This document shows positions 9,686-17,550 of a stretch of 64,000 nt of DNA, one piece after another. Location of the stretch: contig NZ_LUUG01000070.1 of the NCBI RefSeq assembly GCF_001644035.1, forward strand, positions 50,850 through 114,849, given 5' to 3'. How positions within the stretch are numbered: position 1 is the stretch's first letter; each line of letters opens with the position of its first letter. The stretch is from Methylomonas methanica. GTDB taxonomy: Bacteria > Pseudomonadota > Gammaproteobacteria > Methylococcales > Methylomonadaceae. A program made the translations under genes and the position numbers. The notes under the pieces were generated by a model. It ran no database searches. It was not told the origin of the DNA and was given only the letters and a program-made list of their open reading frames with translations.

Positions 9686-10147
9686 TCAACCTGTTCCGCA
9701 GCCGCCGCGCATCACATTGACCCAGCGGCTGGTGCGCAGTAGCTCACCGTTGTGTTCCGCAAGCAAAATCACGTTGCAAGATTCGGCTAATTTAATCCGC
9801 GCGGTGACGAAGGGCACTATCAGTGACGTGAGTTCGAATTCCGCCAGCAGCGGAGTAGGGTTTTTATCGGCGAATAGATAAAGTTTCTCGATGCCGTCCA
9901 GCTCACTAGCAATGCTCACCGGCACCACCGCACCATCTTCGGCAATCTCGGGCAGAATCAAATTGAGTTTATCGCTATCAATCACCGTTCGCTGATCGAT
10001 AAATTGGGCGTAGAGGGTGGCAAAGTCCTCGGCGGCAAAATACTTTGCCAACCGCTCGGCAACTGCGCTTGCGGGCTTGCCTGCCAACAAAGCCCCGGCC
10101 AGCAAAATACCGGAGTGCTTTAGAAATAGGCGGCGGGTGCTAGGCAT
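9686..10147 (-). CDS. soxY: Sulfur carrier protein SoxY (Tat-exported)
   Basis: A 153-residue SoxY. The N-terminus STRRLFLKHSGILLAGALLA is a twin-arginine signal. The body has the SoxY Ig-like fold (LPEIAEDGAVVPVSI) and the protein ends GGCGTG, the flexible swinging arm whose cysteine binds the sulfur intermediate (the usual ending is GGCGG). It is co-transcribed with soxZ and divergent from a small membrane protein; the 122-base spacer holds a perfect FNR-type palindrome. Confidence 0.93.
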   Translation of the reverse strand: MPSTRRLFLKHSGILLAGALLAGKPASAVAERLAKYFAAEDFATLYAQFIDQRTVIDSDKLNLILPEIAEDGAVVPVSIASELDGIEKLYLFADKNPTPLLAEFELTSLIVPFVTARIKLAESCNVILLAEHNGELLRTSRWVNVMRGGCGTG

Positions 10148-10170
10148 AAAATTTAATAACCATAAAAATA

Positions 10171-10184
10171 TTGATGTATATCAA
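10171..10184. promoter_or_regulatory. FNR/Anr-type operator
   Basis: TTGATGTATATCAA is a perfect match to the FNR consensus TTGAT-N4-ATCAA. It lies between soxY (start 10147) and the small membrane protein (ATG 10270). Its centre is about 92 bases before the latter, which suits activation of that gene. It is only about 24 bases from the soxY start codon, so for soxYZ it would more likely repress. Confidence 0.7.
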
Positions 10185-10269
10185 AAAAAATAAGCCTCCG
10201 CTTGTTATCTTTTGCCCCGTTGAAATTTTTTCAGCACCACCATCACAAACAACAAAAGGAAGGTACAAA

Positions 10270-10464
10270 ATGAGTGAAGTACAAGAAAAAGATAATTTCT
10301 GGCTCTATATCGTCATTGCTGTCGTATTGGCGGCTGGCGCTGTACTGATGGTAAAAAATGCCGAGCATGACAAATATGCTACTGCGGCAAAAAATATCGC
10401 CGAAGACTCCGCCAACTCAGCTTACCGCAATGATGTACTTCACAGCGGTGGCGCGAAAAGATAA
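10270..10464 (+). CDS. Small single-pass membrane protein, paralogue of 37823-38008
   Basis: A 64-residue protein. The frame opens earlier (10171), but ATG 10270 has AAGGAAGG before it and the shorter product matches its paralogue. Layout: charged N-terminus MSEVQEKDNFWLYIV, one hydrophobic helix (residues about 10-29), then a short polar tail (KNAEHDKYATAA). The protein at 37823-38008 has the same layout (EVKQEKDNFVLYVV, helix, KMSENEKFAP). Both have FNR-like sites about 95 bases upstream. Function unknown; a small subunit or assembly partner of a redox membrane complex is one possibility. Confidence 0.75.
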   Translation: MSEVQEKDNFWLYIVIAVVLAAGAVLMVKNAEHDKYATAAKNIAEDSANSAYRNDVLHSGGAKR

Positions 10465-10512
10465 GCCCTTTTCAGCGTTTCGGGAAATGTGATCTGCGTT
10501 TCCCAAATTCGC

Positions 10513-10548
10513 GGATTTTGGTGGGGCATCCGGGCCCCGTCAAAATCC
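10513..10548. terminator. Bidirectional hairpin between convergent genes
   Basis: Interrupted inverted repeat: GGATTTTG, GT, GGGGC on the left and GCCCC, GT, CAAAATCC on the right. It lies between the ends of the small membrane protein (10464) and the phosphorylase (10559). It fits a shared terminator, although the U-runs are short. Confidence 0.6.
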
Positions 10549-10558
10549 GTTTCTGTTT

Positions 10559-11302
10559 CTACAAGTCCTTAAACAATACCGTTGCTTTCAGCAAGGCGAT
10601 GGCATTGGCCATACCTATTTCCAGATTTTTCTCGATCTCGGCCATGGTGATTTCACCGTCGATTACGCCGGCCGCCCAATTGGCTATCACCGAGATGTTC
10701 GCATAAGCCAAACCCAATTCCCGCGCCAGCGAGGCTTCCGGCATGCCGGTCATGCCAACCAAATCGCAACCGTCGTTAGCCATGCGTTTGATTTCGGCGA
10801 CTGTTTCCAGTCTCGGTCCTTGTGTGCAGCCGTAAGTGCCTGAGGTACTTATCGAAATGTTTGCCTGTTGCGCCGCTTGAATAATTAACGTGCGTAATGC
10901 CGGTGTGTAAGGTTCAGTGAAATCGATATGTGTGACATGCTCCAGATCGTCGGCAAAAAACGTATGTTCCCGGCCATAGCTGTAGTCAATTAATTGATCT
11001 GGAATCGCAATAACGGCCGGCGCCATTTCCGAGCCTATACCGCCGACTGCCGCGACGCCGATAATCTCGGTCACGCCCAGCTGTTTTAAACCCCAGATAT
11101 TGGCCCGGTAGTTGATCTTGTGCGGAGGGATTCGATGCGGATTGCCGTGCCTGGCCAGGAAAACTAGTTTCTTGCCGTTTAGCTCGCCAAGCAAATAAGG
11201 TGCAGACGGCTCGCCGAAAGGCGTCATAACGCGTTCTTCACCGGTAATGGTTAATTCGTCGATCTGGGTGAGGCCGGTGCCGCCGATGATTGCCAATGTC
11301 AT
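10559..11302 (-). CDS. S-methyl-5'-thioinosine / S-methyl-5'-thioadenosine phosphorylase
   Basis: A 247-residue member of the purine nucleoside phosphorylase/MTAP family. It starts MTLAIIGGTGLTQ (phosphate loop) and contains LARHGNPHRIPPHKINYRAN and GMTGMPEASLARELG, the conserved substrate region. The sequence after it (YANISVIANWAAGV) and its place with nagZ and hpt match the gammaproteobacterial enzymes that prefer methylthioinosine, salvaging it to hypoxanthine. The start overlaps the hpt stop as ATGA, and hpt would recycle the hypoxanthine. Choice between MTI and MTA as substrate is inferred. Confidence 0.87.
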   Translation of the reverse strand: MTLAIIGGTGLTQIDELTITGEERVMTPFGEPSAPYLLGELNGKKLVFLARHGNPHRIPPHKINYRANIWGLKQLGVTEIIGVAAVGGIGSEMAPAVIAIPDQLIDYSYGREHTFFADDLEHVTHIDFTEPYTPALRTLIIQAAQQANISISTSGTYGCTQGPRLETVAEIKRMANDGCDLVGMTGMPEASLARELGLAYANISVIANWAAGVIDGEITMAEIEKNLEIGMANAIALLKATVLFKDL

Positions 11303-11853
11303 AACACGTCCTTGCAGGCAAACACGCCTGGCGCATTTCTAAGATAACCTTTGTAATCCATGCCGTAGCCAAACAGATAATGATTGGCGACAGTGAGGCC
11401 GATAAAGTCGGGTTCTATAGGTTTGGTGACTTGCAGATCTTTGTCGAACAGTGCGGCCGTGTATATGGCGCTAGCACCTTGTTCACGGCAATATTCGACG
11501 ATAGCCTGCAGTGTATGGCCTTCGTCGAGAATGTCGTCCACCACCAATATTGTGCGGCCAGCCAACGGAGTAGTCGGTTTGAATAGCCAATGAATATCGC
11601 TGCCCGAGGTGGTGTTGCGGTAACGACTGGCGTGAACGCTATCCAGATTTAACGGAAAGTCCAGACGTGTTAGCAATTTGCCGGTGGCGATGATGCCGCC
11701 GTTGATTACGCACAATACCAATGGATTGCTGTCTTGCAGTTTATCGGTGATAGCCGCCGCCATGTTATCCAGCGCAGCTTCGACTTCATCGGCGCTGTGT
11801 AATAACAGCGCTTGCTGTTTAACAATGTCGATTTCCTCAAGCATGGGTTTCAT
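11299..11853 (-). CDS. hpt: Hypoxanthine(-guanine) phosphoribosyltransferase
   Basis: Type I phosphoribosyltransferase, 184 residues from MKPMLEEIDIV. The frame opens 68 codons earlier, but that part lies inside nagZ in another frame and has no family match. ATG 11853 has CGGA just upstream and overlaps nagZ by 17 bases; ATG 11844 is the alternative. The PRPP-binding loop is TILVVDDILDEGHTL. It converts hypoxanthine to IMP, which fits with the methylthioinosine phosphorylase made from the next gene. Confidence 0.88.
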   Translation of the reverse strand: MKPMLEEIDIVKQQALLLHSADEVEAALDNMAAAITDKLQDSNPLVLCVINGGIIATGKLLTRLDFPLNLDSVHASRYRNTTSGSDIHWLFKPTTPLAGRTILVVDDILDEGHTLQAIVEYCREQGASAIYTAALFDKDLQVTKPIEPDFIGLTVANHYLFGYGMDYKGYLRNAPGVFACKDVL

Positions 11854-12853
11854 AAAATTCCGAGATTTGTTTGGAAACTGTTTGCCATTTTTCATTTTTT
11901 GCCAAGGCGTCCTTGTCCAGCAGGCATTTGCCGCGCATGGCTTGCAAGCGTTGTTCGCGTTTGCTGTTTTGGCTGATAGGCAGCTTATCCAGCACTTGTT
12001 CGGCGGCTGCCGAATTGTTGCAAACCAGCAGCATATCGCAGCCGGCTTGTTGGGCAAGACCGGCGCGTTCGGTGAAGTCGCCTATGCTGGCCGCGCCTTC
12101 CATGCTCAGGTCGTCGCTGAATATTGCACCGTCGAAACCCAGTTCGCCACGTAAAATGTTTTGCAGCCAGAAGCTGGAAAATCCAGCCGGGTAGCGATCT
12201 ACTTGCGGATAAACGACATGAGCCGGCATGATGGCTTCCATGCCTTGCTCGATCAATTGCTTGAAGGGGAGTAAATCGTGTTGGCGGATAGTTTCCAGGT
12301 CGCGCTCGTCGACTGGCAGGGTCAAATGCGAATCCAGCGCCACCGCGCCATGTCCGGGGAAATGTTTGCCGGTGGCTGCCATGCCGGCAGCGCGCATGCC
12401 TTGTCGAAACGCGCCGGCCAGTTCGCCGGCTAATTTCGCGTCTTGGGAAAACGAGCGGTTGCCGATGATCTCGCTAACGCCGCAATCCACATCCAACACC
12501 GGCGCGAAACTAAAGTCCACATCCACCGCCAGCAGTTCGCTGGCCATCAGCCAGCCGGCGGCTTCGGCCAACTCTGGTTTCTCGGCGTAATAGGCCGCTG
12601 CCGGCAGACGGGTAAAGCCGTTTTGAAAGCGTTGTACGCGGCCGCCTTCCTGATCGACGGCGATCAAAATGTCGCCATGACGCGCGGTGCGGATCTGTTT
12701 GATCAATTCGGCGACTTGCCGAGGACTGTCGTAATTTCTAGCGAACAGGATTAACGCGCCGGTATTGGGGTGAGCAATTTTTTCTTTGTCCAGCGCGCTG
12801 AGGCTGTGGGCCTCAATGTCTATCATGACCGGGCCGATAGCTTGTGGTTTCAT
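11837..12853 (-). CDS. nagZ: Beta-N-acetylhexosaminidase (peptidoglycan recycling)
   Basis: GH3-family NagZ of 338 residues, usual length for the cytoplasmic enzyme. Key motifs are AVDQEGGRVQRF, GKHFPGHG near residue 160 (with the catalytic His on a mobile loop) and FSDDLSMEGA, whose Asp is the nucleophile. It removes N-acetylglucosamine from anhydro-muropeptides. First gene of the nagZ-hpt-phosphorylase operon and divergent from the FliL-like gene. Confidence 0.94.
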   Translation of the reverse strand: MKPQAIGPVMIDIEAHSLSALDKEKIAHPNTGALILFARNYDSPRQVAELIKQIRTARHGDILIAVDQEGGRVQRFQNGFTRLPAAAYYAEKPELAEAAGWLMASELLAVDVDFSFAPVLDVDCGVSEIIGNRSFSQDAKLAGELAGAFRQGMRAAGMAATGKHFPGHGAVALDSHLTLPVDERDLETIRQHDLLPFKQLIEQGMEAIMPAHVVYPQVDRYPAGFSSFWLQNILRGELGFDGAIFSDDLSMEGAASIGDFTERAGLAQQAGCDMLLVCNNSAAAEQVLDKLPISQNSKREQRLQAMRGKCLLDKDALAKNEKWQTVSKQISEFYETHA

Positions 12854-12915
12854 GGTGATAAATGGTGAAAATGGAATATACTTTTGGTCTAACCATCACA
12901 TTATATGAGGAAACC

Positions 12916-13323
12916 GTGCGAACATTTATTTTGTTGATCAGTTTGATGCTGTTGCCGACGATGACTTGGGCTAATTCCGGCGAGAAGAAAGCCGACGAGA
13001 GTGCAGGTCCGGTTATTGAGTATGTGGAGATGAAACCTAAGTTCACCGTCAATCTGGCCGAGCCTAAAAAATATTTGATGCTGAATGTGCAACTACTGGC
13101 GGAAGGCGCCGAACACGTCGAAAAAATCAAAAAATATATGCCGGTTTTACGGCATGAGATGATCATGATGCTGAGCGGCATGAAAAGCGCCGACCTGCAA
13201 ACCATGGAACAGCGTGAAGCGCTACGAATGAAGACCAAACAATTGATCACCGATTTGTTGACCAAAACTCAAAATAGCGATGGTTTCCGCGACGTCTTCT
13301 TCTCGGAGTTTTTGATCAATTAG
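12916..13323 (+). CDS. FliL-like periplasmic/membrane protein
   Basis: A 135-residue protein from GTG 12916, preceded by TGAGGA; the frame opens at 12862, but that part would put a polar stretch before the signal. It starts with a cleavable-looking hydrophobic segment (FILLISLMLLPTMTWA) followed by a FliL-type domain: VIEYVEMKPKFTVNL, then KYLMLNVQLL and a C-terminal amphipathic helix ending VFFSEFLIN. FliL proteins associate with the flagellar stator, but no flagellar genes are near; stand-alone FliL-like proteins of unknown role are common. Confidence 0.75.
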   Translation: MRTFILLISLMLLPTMTWANSGEKKADESAGPVIEYVEMKPKFTVNLAEPKKYLMLNVQLLAEGAEHVEKIKKYMPVLRHEMIMMLSGMKSADLQTMEQREALRMKTKQLITDLLTKTQNSDGFRDVFFSEFLIN

Positions 13324-13351
13324 CTATCGTGATAAATCAATAGGCTTGAAT

Positions 13352-13383
13352 AAAAAAGCTTGCAGCGATGCAAGCTTTTTTTT
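13352..13383 (+). terminator. Rho-independent terminator after FliL-like gene
   Basis: AAAAAAGCTTGCA, a GCGA tetraloop, then TGCAAGC and a T8 run. Strong stem with U-tract, 29 bases after the stop. Confidence 0.92.
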
Positions 13384-13707
13384 GCACCTTAACTTTCCTG
13401 ATCAGCAAGAATATTCAGCTAAGTGCTTTAGCCGCACGGATACCCACAGAGCACAAGAACGGGTACCCTGTGCCGTGAATGTTAGGCTCTGAATCATCCA
13501 TGAAGCCTGAATTCCGGCAATCCGCCGGAATGAGTGCGTCTATAAGGACGCTTTGTTGACCAGGTTAAAGTCCTTGTTACTGACCGGGCACAGGAGATGG
13601 TTTTCAGTCAGTGAGCAACCAAACAAATATTGCTGCATGCTTGATTGCTAACGCCAGCCGTGAAACGATTGGTGCCCCTGCGCCACCCCGTAACCTTGAC
13701 TTCATCC
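13384..13707. other. Intergenic stretch with one small hairpin
   Basis: No gene is supported here. ATTCCGGC-AATCC-GCCGGAAT at 13511-13531 is a perfect 8-bp hairpin of the REP/palindromic-unit type. The frame of the following ABC gene is open from 13645, but that part has no ribosome-binding site and does not look like ABC protein. Confidence 0.5.
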
Positions 13708-14685
13708 ATGAATAAATCGCCCACAGCAAGACTATCCGCAGAGAGTTCCATACCGATCATTAGCGTGCGTGGGGTCAATAAAACCTATGCCGGCGGTTTT
13801 CAAGCGCTAAAAAATATAAACCTGGATATTCAGCGCGGCGAGATATTTGCATTGCTTGGACCAAACGGCGCCGGCAAAACGACGTTGATCAGCATTGTCT
13901 GCGGCATCGTTAACGCCACTGCCGGCAGCATCATCGCCGACGGTCACGACATCGCCCGCGACTACCGTGCGGCGCGCGCCGCTATTGGACTGGTGCCGCA
14001 GGAACTGCACACCGACGCGTTCGAATCGGTGTGGGCCACGGTCACATTCAGTCGAGGCCTGTTCGGTAAGCCGTCCAACCCCACTTACCTGGAAAAAGTC
14101 CTGCGTGATTTATCGCTGTGGGATAAGCGTAACGAGAAAATCATGGCGTTGTCCGGCGGCATGAAGCGTAGGGTGTTGATCGCCAAGGCGCTGTCGCATG
14201 AACCGACGATATTGTTTCTCGATGAGCCGAGTGCCGGCGTGGATGTGGAATTACGCCACGATATGTGGCGGATGGTCCGCGAACTGCGAGAGCAGGGCAC
14301 TACCATTATTTTGACTACGCACTACATTGAGGAAGCCGAACAGATGGCCGACCGTATCGGGGTGATCAGCAAGGGCGAGCTGATCCTGGTGGAGGATAAA
14401 GAGGTGTTGATGCGCAAACTCGGCAAGAAGCAGCTTACCCTCAGGTTACGACAGCCCATGAGTATTATCCCGGCAGAGCTAAGCAATTGGTCGCTAACGC
14501 TGTGCGAAGACGGTCACGCCTTGGTATACAGCTTCGATACGCAGACGGAAGAAACCGGCATTGCCGAGTTGTTGCGCGCGCTAGGCGAGCACGGCATCGA
14601 GTTTAAAGATTTGCGCTCCAGCGAAAGCTCATTGGAAGACATCTTTGTCAGCCTGGTACATCGGCCCATGGAGGCACAGGCATGA
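13708..14685 (+). CDS. ABC-2 type exporter, ATP-binding protein
   Basis: A 325-residue ABC ATPase counted from MNKSPTARL; the true start is uncertain because no clear ribosome-binding site precedes any candidate. Walker A is GPNGAGKTT, the Q-loop lies in [10 protein letters not shown], the signature is LSGGMKRR, Walker B is [12 protein letters not shown], and the H-loop is [12 protein letters not shown]-terminal regulatory domain of about 90 residues follows. It overlaps the permease gene by four bases. It resembles YadG/CcmA-like exporters; the substrate cannot be read. Confidence 0.88.
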   Translation: MNKSPTARLSAESSIPIISVRGVNKTYAGGFQALKNINLDIQRGEIFALLGPNGAGKTTLISIVCGIVNATAGSIIADGHDIARDYRAARAAIGLVPQELHTDAFESVWATVTFSRGLFGKPSNPTYLEKVLRDLSLWDKRNEKIMALSGGMKRRVLIAKALSHEPTILFLDEPSAGVDVELRHDMWRMVRELREQGTTIILTTHYIEEAEQMADRIGVISKGELILVEDKEVLMRKLGKKQLTLRLRQPMSIIPAELSNWSLTLCEDGHALVYSFDTQTEETGIAELLRALGEHGIEFKDLRSSESSLEDIFVSLVHRPMEAQA

Positions 14686-15443
14686 ATATTTACGGCATTC
14701 GCGCGATTTATCGTTTTGAAATGGCCCGCACCTTCCGTACCTTAATGGAAAGTGTCGCTGCTCCAGTATTGACCACCTCGCTGTATTTTATTGTGTTTGG
14801 CAAAGCCATCGGCTCGCGGATGGGCGACATCGACAGTATCGGTTACGGCGCTTACATCATCCCAGGCTTGGTGATGTTGAGTTTACTAAACGAGAGCATT
14901 TCCAATGCCTCATTCGGTATCTACATGCCCAAATGGGCCGGGACGATTTACGAACTGCTATCGGCCCCCGTATCCTGGATTGAAGTGTTGATCGGTTATG
15001 TGGGGGCGGCGGCCACTAAATCGGTGATGTTGGGTATGCTGATTCTGGGCACTGCACGTTTTTTTGTACCCTACCAGATCGCCCATCCAGTGTGGATGAT
15101 AGGCTTTTTGTTGCTGACCGCCGTGACCTTCAGTCTGTTTGGTTTCATCATCGGCTTGTGGGCCGATAGTTTTCAGAAACTACAGGTTATACCTATGTTG
15201 ATTGTCACTCCGCTGACCTTTCTGGGCGGCGCGTTCTATTCGATCAACATGTTGCCGCCTATCTGGCAGCAGATATCGTTGTTTAATCCGGTGGTCTATT
15301 TGATCAGCGGCTTTCGCTGGAGCTTTTATGGGATAGCCGATGTGGATGTTGCGGTGAGCATTGGCATGATTTCCGGCTTTCTCATGGTTTGCCTTACTTT
15401 TGTCTGGTGGGTATTCAAGAGCGGCTACAAGATAAGACGCTGA
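14682..15443 (+). CDS. ABC-2 type exporter, permease
   Basis: A 253-residue membrane protein with about six hydrophobic segments and the ABC-2 family region [17 protein letters not shown] near residue 180. It starts ATGA over the ATPase stop, so it is the partner membrane subunit. Similar to YadH-type permeases. The substrate is unknown; drugs, polysaccharide or lipid are all possible. Confidence 0.88.
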   Translation: MNIYGIRAIYRFEMARTFRTLMESVAAPVLTTSLYFIVFGKAIGSRMGDIDSIGYGAYIIPGLVMLSLLNESISNASFGIYMPKWAGTIYELLSAPVSWIEVLIGYVGAAATKSVMLGMLILGTARFFVPYQIAHPVWMIGFLLLTAVTFSLFGFIIGLWADSFQKLQVIPMLIVTPLTFLGGAFYSINMLPPIWQQISLFNPVVYLISGFRWSFYGIADVDVAVSIGMISGFLMVCLTFVWWVFKSGYKIRR

Positions 15444-15562
15444 GGCGCAAAACCGAACGTCGGCAGGTAACATGGTGGTTACTTCTGAGCAGTGATCTGG
15501 AGATTGGCGTGTGATGGGTACAATCCCTTTTCCAAAATTTTCTCCTGTTTGTTGATTATGCT

Positions 15563-16639
15563 ATGACCAAGCCATTGATTTACAAGGGTCGAGCAAGTAT
15601 CAGCAACGCGGCTGGCCGCTTTGAAAAGCAGCGCACGCAAGCTGAGGACGATGGTTGGGGTAGTTTGGACGCAGAACTGCCGCCCTTGCGGACTGAAGTG
15701 ATCATCGACAGCAGCAAATCGGTGATCACGTATAACGATTCGCCGGATATACCGTTTGATAGGTCCATAAACCCGTATCGCGGCTGCGAGCATGCCTGTA
15801 TTTATTGCTTCGCCAGACCGACCCATGCCTACTTGGGCTATTCCGCCGGGCTGGATTTTGAAAGCAAAATTCTGGTGAAGCCCGACGCCGCGCGCCTGTT
15901 GCGTGAGGAATTGGCGAAACGCAATTACCGCTGCGCACCCCTGGCCTTGGGAACCAATACCGATCCTTACCAGCCGCTGGAGCGACAGCAGCGTATCATG
16001 CGGCAGATTTTGGAAGTGCTGGCAGAGACCCGCCATCCGGTCAGCATCGTCACCAAGTCGGCGTTGATTGAACGCGACATCGATCTTCTGGCGGAAATGG
16101 CTGGCCAAGGTTTGTTGTCAGTTTATCTGTCGATTACCACGTTGGATAGAACGCTGGCGCGGACTCTGGAACCGCGGGCTGCCTCTCCGCAACGCCGCTT
16201 GGAGACAGTCGCCCGCTTGCGAGCAGCGGGAATTCCGGTTGGGATAATGGTGGCGCCGCTCATTCCAGTGTTGACCGATTACGAGTTGGAAGCCATCGTC
16301 GGCGAAGCTCACCAAGCCGGCGCGCAAAGTGTGCAATACATTTTGCTGCGCCTGCCGCTGGAAACCGCCGAGTTGTTTGCCGAGTGGTTAGCGCAACACT
16401 ATCCATTAAAAGCTGAGCATGTGATGAACCGGGTGCGGGATAGCAGGGGCGGCAAAGCCTACGATGCGGCGTTTCATCAACGTCAAACGGGCAGCGGCAG
16501 TTATGCCGATTTGCTGGCGCAGCGCTTCAAGTTGATTACTAAACAGCTGGATTTGGCGCGTTCACTGCCACCACTACGCAGCGATTTGTTCCGTCCGCCA
16601 AACTTAGGCGGACAGATGAGTTTCGATTTTTTCGATTGA
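15563..16639 (+). CDS. Radical SAM protein, PA0069/Rv2578c type
   Basis: A 358-residue radical SAM protein. The cluster motif is Cys75-x3-Cys79-x2-Cys82 in RGCEHACIYCFARP. Other family marks are INPYRGCEH, GTNTDPYQPLE and VSIVTKSALIERDIDLL. This family is distantly related to spore photoproduct lyase and is widely annotated as 'PA0069 family radical SAM protein' without a proven reaction. It stands alone between the exporter and the NifX-like pair. Confidence 0.88.
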   Translation: MTKPLIYKGRASISNAAGRFEKQRTQAEDDGWGSLDAELPPLRTEVIIDSSKSVITYNDSPDIPFDRSINPYRGCEHACIYCFARPTHAYLGYSAGLDFESKILVKPDAARLLREELAKRNYRCAPLALGTNTDPYQPLERQQRIMRQILEVLAETRHPVSIVTKSALIERDIDLLAEMAGQGLLSVYLSITTLDRTLARTLEPRAASPQRRLETVARLRAAGIPVGIMVAPLIPVLTDYELEAIVGEAHQAGAQSVQYILLRLPLETAELFAEWLAQHYPLKAEHVMNRVRDSRGGKAYDAAFHQRQTGSGSYADLLAQRFKLITKQLDLARSLPPLRSDLFRPPNLGGQMSFDFFD

Positions 16640-16647
16640 ACTTGGCG

Positions 16648-17019
16648 TCAGGCTTCTGTTTCTTCTTCCTCTCGGCGTTCCAGTAAACCCTGCTCACGGA
16701 TCATGGCTTTAAAGGCTTTCATAACTGGCCGGGAAATCGCGGTTTCCGCCATCAAGCGTTTTTCGTAAATCAGGTTTTTCAAGGCCTCGTCATTTTCATT
16801 GACGCGGGCGGTCGCGATCAAAGGGTGTAAATCGGCTTCCAGAATTTGCCCCGGCAAGTGTTTGATGCAGTCGTACAGCAAGGCCATCACCACTTTTTCG
16901 GTCGACCGCATTTTGCATTTGCCGTCGATGATTTTCAGCATCACCGTCACCGCGCAATCGACGTGAATGGGGCTTAGTGGATGGTTGTTGACCCATTGTT
17001 GGACGTGTTCGGATGTCAT
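16648..17019 (-). CDS. Unknown protein translationally coupled to a NifX-like protein
   Basis: A 123-residue, mostly helical soluble protein starting MTSEHVQQW, with a central KVVMALLYDCIKHLPGQILEAD and an acidic end RREEEETEA. Not recognised. Its ATG overlaps the stop of the NifX-like gene (ATGA), so the two are made together. Helix content and context suggest a partner in metal-cluster handling, but this is a guess. Confidence 0.7.
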   Translation of the reverse strand: MTSEHVQQWVNNHPLSPIHVDCAVTVMLKIIDGKCKMRSTEKVVMALLYDCIKHLPGQILEADLHPLIATARVNENDEALKNLIYEKRLMAETAISRPVMKAFKAMIREQGLLERREEEETEA

Positions 17020-17378
17020 CCGATCTCCTCGCCGGCAGCGGTGCGTTTGGCATAGTCCAGTAAGGATTCTTCGACTGAGGCATAGGCATATTCGGATACC
17101 GCGCGGACGCCGATGGCGTTAACTTTTGCGGTGGGTCCATCGCCGATGCGCGCCACGAACACCGCATAACAGTCTTTGATAGTTTCCAAAATGCCGGGCA
17201 TTGCGGATTCGTCGGCATGCTGGCCGAGACAGTAATTGGCCACTTCCCGGGTTTCCAGTAGTTCGCAGCCGGCCTCCGAGGCGCTGTACACCGAAAATTG
17301 CTTGGCGTGGCCGAAATGCTCGTTGATGGAAATGTTGTCTTTGGTAGCAACGGCCAGTTTTAACGGGAATTCAGTCAT
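17016..17378 (-). CDS. NifX/NifB-C-terminal-like cofactor-binding protein
   Basis: A 120-residue single-domain protein of the dinitrogenase iron-molybdenum cofactor biosynthesis fold (PF02579). The hallmark NEHFGHAKQFSVY, with its conserved His, is at residues about 18-30, and GDGPTAKVNAIGV follows later. Relatives bind FeMo-co precursors (NifX, NafY, C-terminus of NifB). No nif genes are visible here; many methanotrophs fix nitrogen, so these may serve a distant nif cluster or another Fe-S/Mo protein. Confidence 0.82.
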   Translation of the reverse strand: MTEFPLKLAVATKDNISINEHFGHAKQFSVYSASEAGCELLETREVANYCLGQHADESAMPGILETIKDCYAVFVARIGDGPTAKVNAIGVRAVSEYAYASVEESLLDYAKRTAAGEEIG

Positions 17379-17550
17379 GGGTGTTCGTTTGTTCAGATTT
17401 CATTTAATAGGTTCTTGCTAAGGCTTGGTTAAACGCAAGCAAGACCAATACCAGATGAATTAAGGCTTGATTAGTGGGTTTGTAGCGAGACTGATATAGA
17501 AATGGATAGGAGATTTGTCGAGTTTACGACAAGCGCAGCTGACAAACGGC

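Noticed and set aside
13511..13531. Terminator before the ABC exporter
   Set aside because: Perfect 8-bp hairpin but no U-tract and no gene ending nearby; more like a palindromic repeat unit.
15479..16108. 209-codon minus-strand frame opposite the radical SAM gene
   Set aside because: Covers the conserved CxxxCxxC region on the other strand; shadow.
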